A stretch of DNA of 64,000 nucleotides, taken from the NCBI RefSeq assembly GCF_900101075.1, contig NZ_FNFY01000010.1, positions 1 through 64,000 on the forward strand, written 5' to 3'. Both the position numbers and the translations under genes were made by a program. The notes below the pieces were generated by a model that had not been told where the DNA came from, searched no databases, and saw nothing but the letters and a program-made list of their open reading frames with translations. Below are positions 62,083-64,000 of this stretch, in pieces; positions within the stretch are counted from its first letter, which is position 1, and every line of letters starts with the position of its first letter. The DNA comes from Lacicoccus qingdaonensis (GTDB lineage Bacteria > Bacillota > Bacilli > Staphylococcales > Salinicoccaceae).

Positions 62083-62473
62083 AGTCACTGGCTTCGACCG
62101 AATGATGTCAGAAATACAGTCTCGCATGAACCGTGTGACCGGGGCACAATCTGAAAGAGCCATAAACTCTGGCGGTCAAATTGTGCATAAGAACATAGAG
62201 AGTGCATTGTCTGTTTATAGTGGCCAACCAAGTACGTCAGGTGCATCACGAGACGAAACATCGTTCACTGTGGACACCCGAAGAGGTAACGTTCAAGGCC
62301 ATGTCTATTGGCAAGGACCACGCGATCGTTACCGTCTCATTCACTTGAATGAACATGGGTATAACCGCAACGGCCGTAAACATCGACCGCGTGGATTTGG
62401 TGCAATCGCCCGGGCATTAAGCCGTTCAGAGGCCGTCTATTTCAGAGCGGTTCGAAAGGAGTTGTCGCGATGA
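62072..62473 (+). CDS. HK97 gp10-like tail/neck protein
   Basis: A 133-residue protein (VKVTGFDRMMSEIQSRMNRV, HVYWQGPRDRYRLIHLNEHG, HRPRGFGAIARAL) with the HK97-gp10 pattern L-x-E-x-G and P-x-P/G-x-x-x. It joins head and tail. The ATG at 62072 lies within the end of the preceding gene. Confidence 0.85.
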   Translation: MAVKVTGFDRMMSEIQSRMNRVTGAQSERAINSGGQIVHKNIESALSVYSGQPSTSGASRDETSFTVDTRRGNVQGHVYWQGPRDRYRLIHLNEHGYNRNGRKHRPRGFGAIARALSRSEAVYFRAVRKELSR

Positions 62474-62862
62474 ACTTTTCAACAGTCATTAGAGATGAAT
62501 TAATGCAATCTGAATTGATTCAAAACCTTGTAGGCGGGCGTATGCGCCCCTACGTTGAACCGAATGACACAAGCGGTGCATTTATCATCATGACACCAAT
62601 TGAACCAGAGGCGTTGACTAAAGGCGCGAGCGACACCTACTTGGCTGAGCAGCAGCACTTTCAGATGGATGTACAGTCTGGTAATTACAACGAACTAAAA
62701 ACGGTGTTTAAAGAAGTCAGAAGAATCATGATCAACGAATTGAATATGTACCCACAAGCGGGCGGATTGGATGACTACTTCGAAGAAACGAAGCGTTATC
62801 TCATATCTGTCCGTTTTATTGGTACGCCACAAAAATTAAACTATAAAAAATCAATCATTTAG
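62470..62862 (+). CDS. phage tail terminator/completion protein
   Basis: A 130-residue protein (LVGGRMRPYVEPNDTSGAFI, QQHFQMDVQSGNYNELKTVF, RYLISVRFIGTPQ) in the position and with the fold pattern of tail terminators (gpU/DUF3168-like). It overlaps the gp10-like gene by 4 bases. Confidence 0.78.
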   Translation: MNFSTVIRDELMQSELIQNLVGGRMRPYVEPNDTSGAFIIMTPIEPEALTKGASDTYLAEQQHFQMDVQSGNYNELKTVFKEVRRIMINELNMYPQAGGLDDYFEETKRYLISVRFIGTPQKLNYKKSII

Positions 62863-62875
62863 GAGGAAATATTAT

Positions 62876-63451
62876 ATGACTACAGTAGGTTTTGAAGAAG
62901 TAGAAATTGGAATATTCGACGCTGCAGGCGAAACTATCGAAGAAACGTTTGTATGGAGAGATGAAGAGGGTGGTACGGTCAACATGACCATCACAGGTCT
63001 TGAAAAGGAAGCATCCGAGGTGTACGCATCCGATAAGCGTGTTTGGCTCTCTAAGAAGGGTACAGGCAACGTGACCAGCACGTTTGAAACGTTCAATCCA
63101 CCGAGCGAAGACCTTGATAAAGTGCTCGGTCGTACAGTTGACGGCAATACGTCATGGGCCGGAGAAGAAACAAACCCGCCATACGTCGCGTTAATCGCTA
63201 AGACGGAAGATGTGGATGGTACTGCATTATACTTCGCACTCACAAAAGGTATGATGGGACAGAACGAAATCGCACTTGCAACACGCACTGCAGATACTAC
63301 GCCACCGACAAACGCTACACTGACAGGTACGTGGCAGAACCGCGACATCGAAGACGAGAGTCGCACCTTTGGTAAGCATATCGGTAGTGAAGGCTTTGAT
63401 GCATTCAGAGAACTAGTATTCCCAGGAGTTTCAGTACCTGGAGAAGCATAA
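62876..63451 (+). CDS. phage major tail protein
   Basis: A 191-residue protein (VGFEEVEIGIFDAAGETIEE, ALYFALTKGMMGQNEIAL, TGTWQNRDIEDESRTFGKHI) like the phi13-type major tail protein that forms the tail tube. AGGAGG precedes it and a strong terminator follows, as is usual for this abundant protein. Confidence 0.88.
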   Translation: MTTVGFEEVEIGIFDAAGETIEETFVWRDEEGGTVNMTITGLEKEASEVYASDKRVWLSKKGTGNVTSTFETFNPPSEDLDKVLGRTVDGNTSWAGEETNPPYVALIAKTEDVDGTALYFALTKGMMGQNEIALATRTADTTPPTNATLTGTWQNRDIEDESRTFGKHIGSEGFDAFRELVFPGVSVPGEA

Positions 63452-63453
63452 GT

Positions 63454-63484
63454 AAGAGGCAGATTGATTCTGCCTCTTTTTTAT
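63454..63484 (+). terminator. terminator after the major tail protein
   Basis: AAGAGGCAGA and TCTGCCTCTT form a perfect stem around TTGAT, followed by TTTTTT. It probably lets only part of the transcripts reach the tail chaperone genes. Confidence 0.85.
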
Positions 63485-63512
63485 TTGATTAATTATAAAG
63501 GAGCGTGCCGAG

Positions 63513-63977
63513 ATGGCAATAGAGTTGAAACTTAAAAAAGATGATGAGTATAAAACGCATAAGCGACCGAATACGAACGTATTAGAGCTCGAAGAATTTG
63601 AGGAGTTCCAAGATGAACTCGGGAAGATTTATGAGGAGTACGTTAAAGAAGTGACCGCGTATGAATCGGAACTACAGGCCTATCAAGAGGCAGTGACATA
63701 TAAAAAAGACGGCGAAGATGTTGACGTACCAGAACCAAAAGCAATCAGTTTTTATCCATATAAAAAGCGTATGCGCGACCGTCAGATTGAGTACATTGTG
63801 GAGATATTCGAAGCGCATGATCCATTTACAGTGAAAGAGTTCAAACTCGGCATCGACTCTGAGAAGTTAGACGACACAATTGTTGGCATCTTTAAACAAA
63901 TCTCCCCGAACGATTTTAAAGATGATGACGAGGGAAAGCAAAAAAACTCACGCTCGAAGCGTTCAAAGAGAACTTAG
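63513..63977 (+). CDS. tail assembly chaperone (gpG-type), zero-frame product
   Basis: A 154-residue acidic/helical protein (ELKLKKDDEYKTHKRPNTNV, RMRDRQIEYIVEIFEAHD, KEFKLGIDSEKLDD) between the major tail protein and the expected tape measure. It ends shortly after a slippery A7C run. A longer gpGT form is made if ribosomes slip back one base; the extension reads LTLEAFKENLDEIRRYCM and runs off the window. Confidence 0.85.
   Translation: MAIELKLKKDDEYKTHKRPNTNVLELEEFEEFQDELGKIYEEYVKEVTAYESELQAYQEAVTYKKDGEDVDVPEPKAISFYPYKKRMRDRQIEYIVEIFEAHDPFTVKEFKLGIDSEKLDDTIVGIFKQISPNDFKDDDEGKQKNSRSKRSKRT
63941..63947 (+). promoter_or_regulatory. -1 programmed frameshift site of the tail chaperone
   Basis: The heptamer A-AAA-AAC lies in the zero frame (codons CAA AAA AAC, 63939-63947). 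Slipping back one base gives CTC ACG CTC GAA next, and the new frame stays open to the window end at 64000. This is the classic gpG/gpGT arrangement of siphoviruses. Confidence 0.85.
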
Positions 63978-64000
63978 ACGAAATACGCAGATATTGCATG

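Larger units (their letters stand above)
39690..64000 (+). mobile_element. cos-type siphovirus prophage, left 24 kb (right end beyond window)
   Basis: The gene order is that of a temperate siphovirus of Gram-positive hosts: int, ImmA-like, CI on the minus strand; Cro, antirepressor, recombination, replication, late regulator, HNH, small and large terminase, portal, prohead protease, capsid, connector and tail genes on the plus strand. Phage reading frames seen are open and closely packed with overlaps and ribosome sites. Nothing in this part is visibly broken, so the phage may be active. Lysis and tail-tip genes are not in view. Confidence 0.95.

Noticed and set aside
39690-64000. Defective prophage remnant
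   Set aside because: All expected early and late genes in view are open and in normal order; the only broken gene at the locus is the host comGA.

Overview
The window reads as a low-to-moderate GC Firmicute of the Staphylococcaceae/Salinicoccaceae type, such as Jeotgalicoccus or Salinicoccus. This is inferred from gene order and protein character; no database search was possible. The order phoH-ybeY-dgkA-cdd-era-recO, glyS with a T-box, ccpN-ppsR-dnaG-sigA-cccA-trmK-nif3, ispH-cshB-nfo, a zinc ABC transporter with zur, ispG, sodA-pbp3, pst-phoU, 5-FCL-gluP-yqgQ-glkA and yqgX is the conserved Bacillales block that ends at the comG competence operon.

Layout. 1-312: the 5' end of an IS3-family element, cut by the window edge. 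328-3987: a fructose operon, fruR-fruK-fruA, behind an operator of four TGATTG repeats spaced exactly 10 bp. 4014-6200: a small accessory cluster in decay, with a TetR regulator and its palindromic operator, a truncated DoxX-like membrane protein, a frameshifted GNAT acetyltransferase and a frameshifted SGNH hydrolase. 6380-39361: core chromosome. Regulation visible here includes a glycine T-box, a Zur box inside the zinc-transporter promoter, four PhoP-type half-sites at 11-bp period before pstS, palindromes before cccA and sodA, and a 140-bp phased array of inverted repeats after recO.

39591-64000: after 32-34 codons the comGA reading frame runs into foreign sequence and stops. The rest is the left 24 kb of a cos-type siphovirus prophage with HK97-like head genes. 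Its order is attL, integrase, ImmA-like protease and CI repressor (minus strand); then Cro, Rha/KilAC antirepressor and a run of small early genes including a possible Acb2/Tad1-like nucleotide sponge; then a Rad50-like ATPase, RecT and metallo-beta-lactamase-fold recombination module; a replisome organizer with candidate internal origin iterons and a DnaC-like loader; a DUF1064 nuclease-like protein and a late regulator; one inverted lysogen-expressed (moron-type) gene; HNH, terminase, portal, protease, capsid, head-tail joining genes, major tail protein and the tail assembly chaperone with its -1 slippery site. The lysis module, tape measure, tail tip, attR and the rest of comGA lie beyond the window.

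Points most worth a second look are the prophage interruption of comGA, the inverted gene at 54362-54973 with its own promoter and no good canonical start codon, the 51-bp phased inverted-repeat array at 10999-11138, the possible anti-CBASS/Thoeris sponge at 44485-44670, and the FruR operator lying 16 bp from an IS end.
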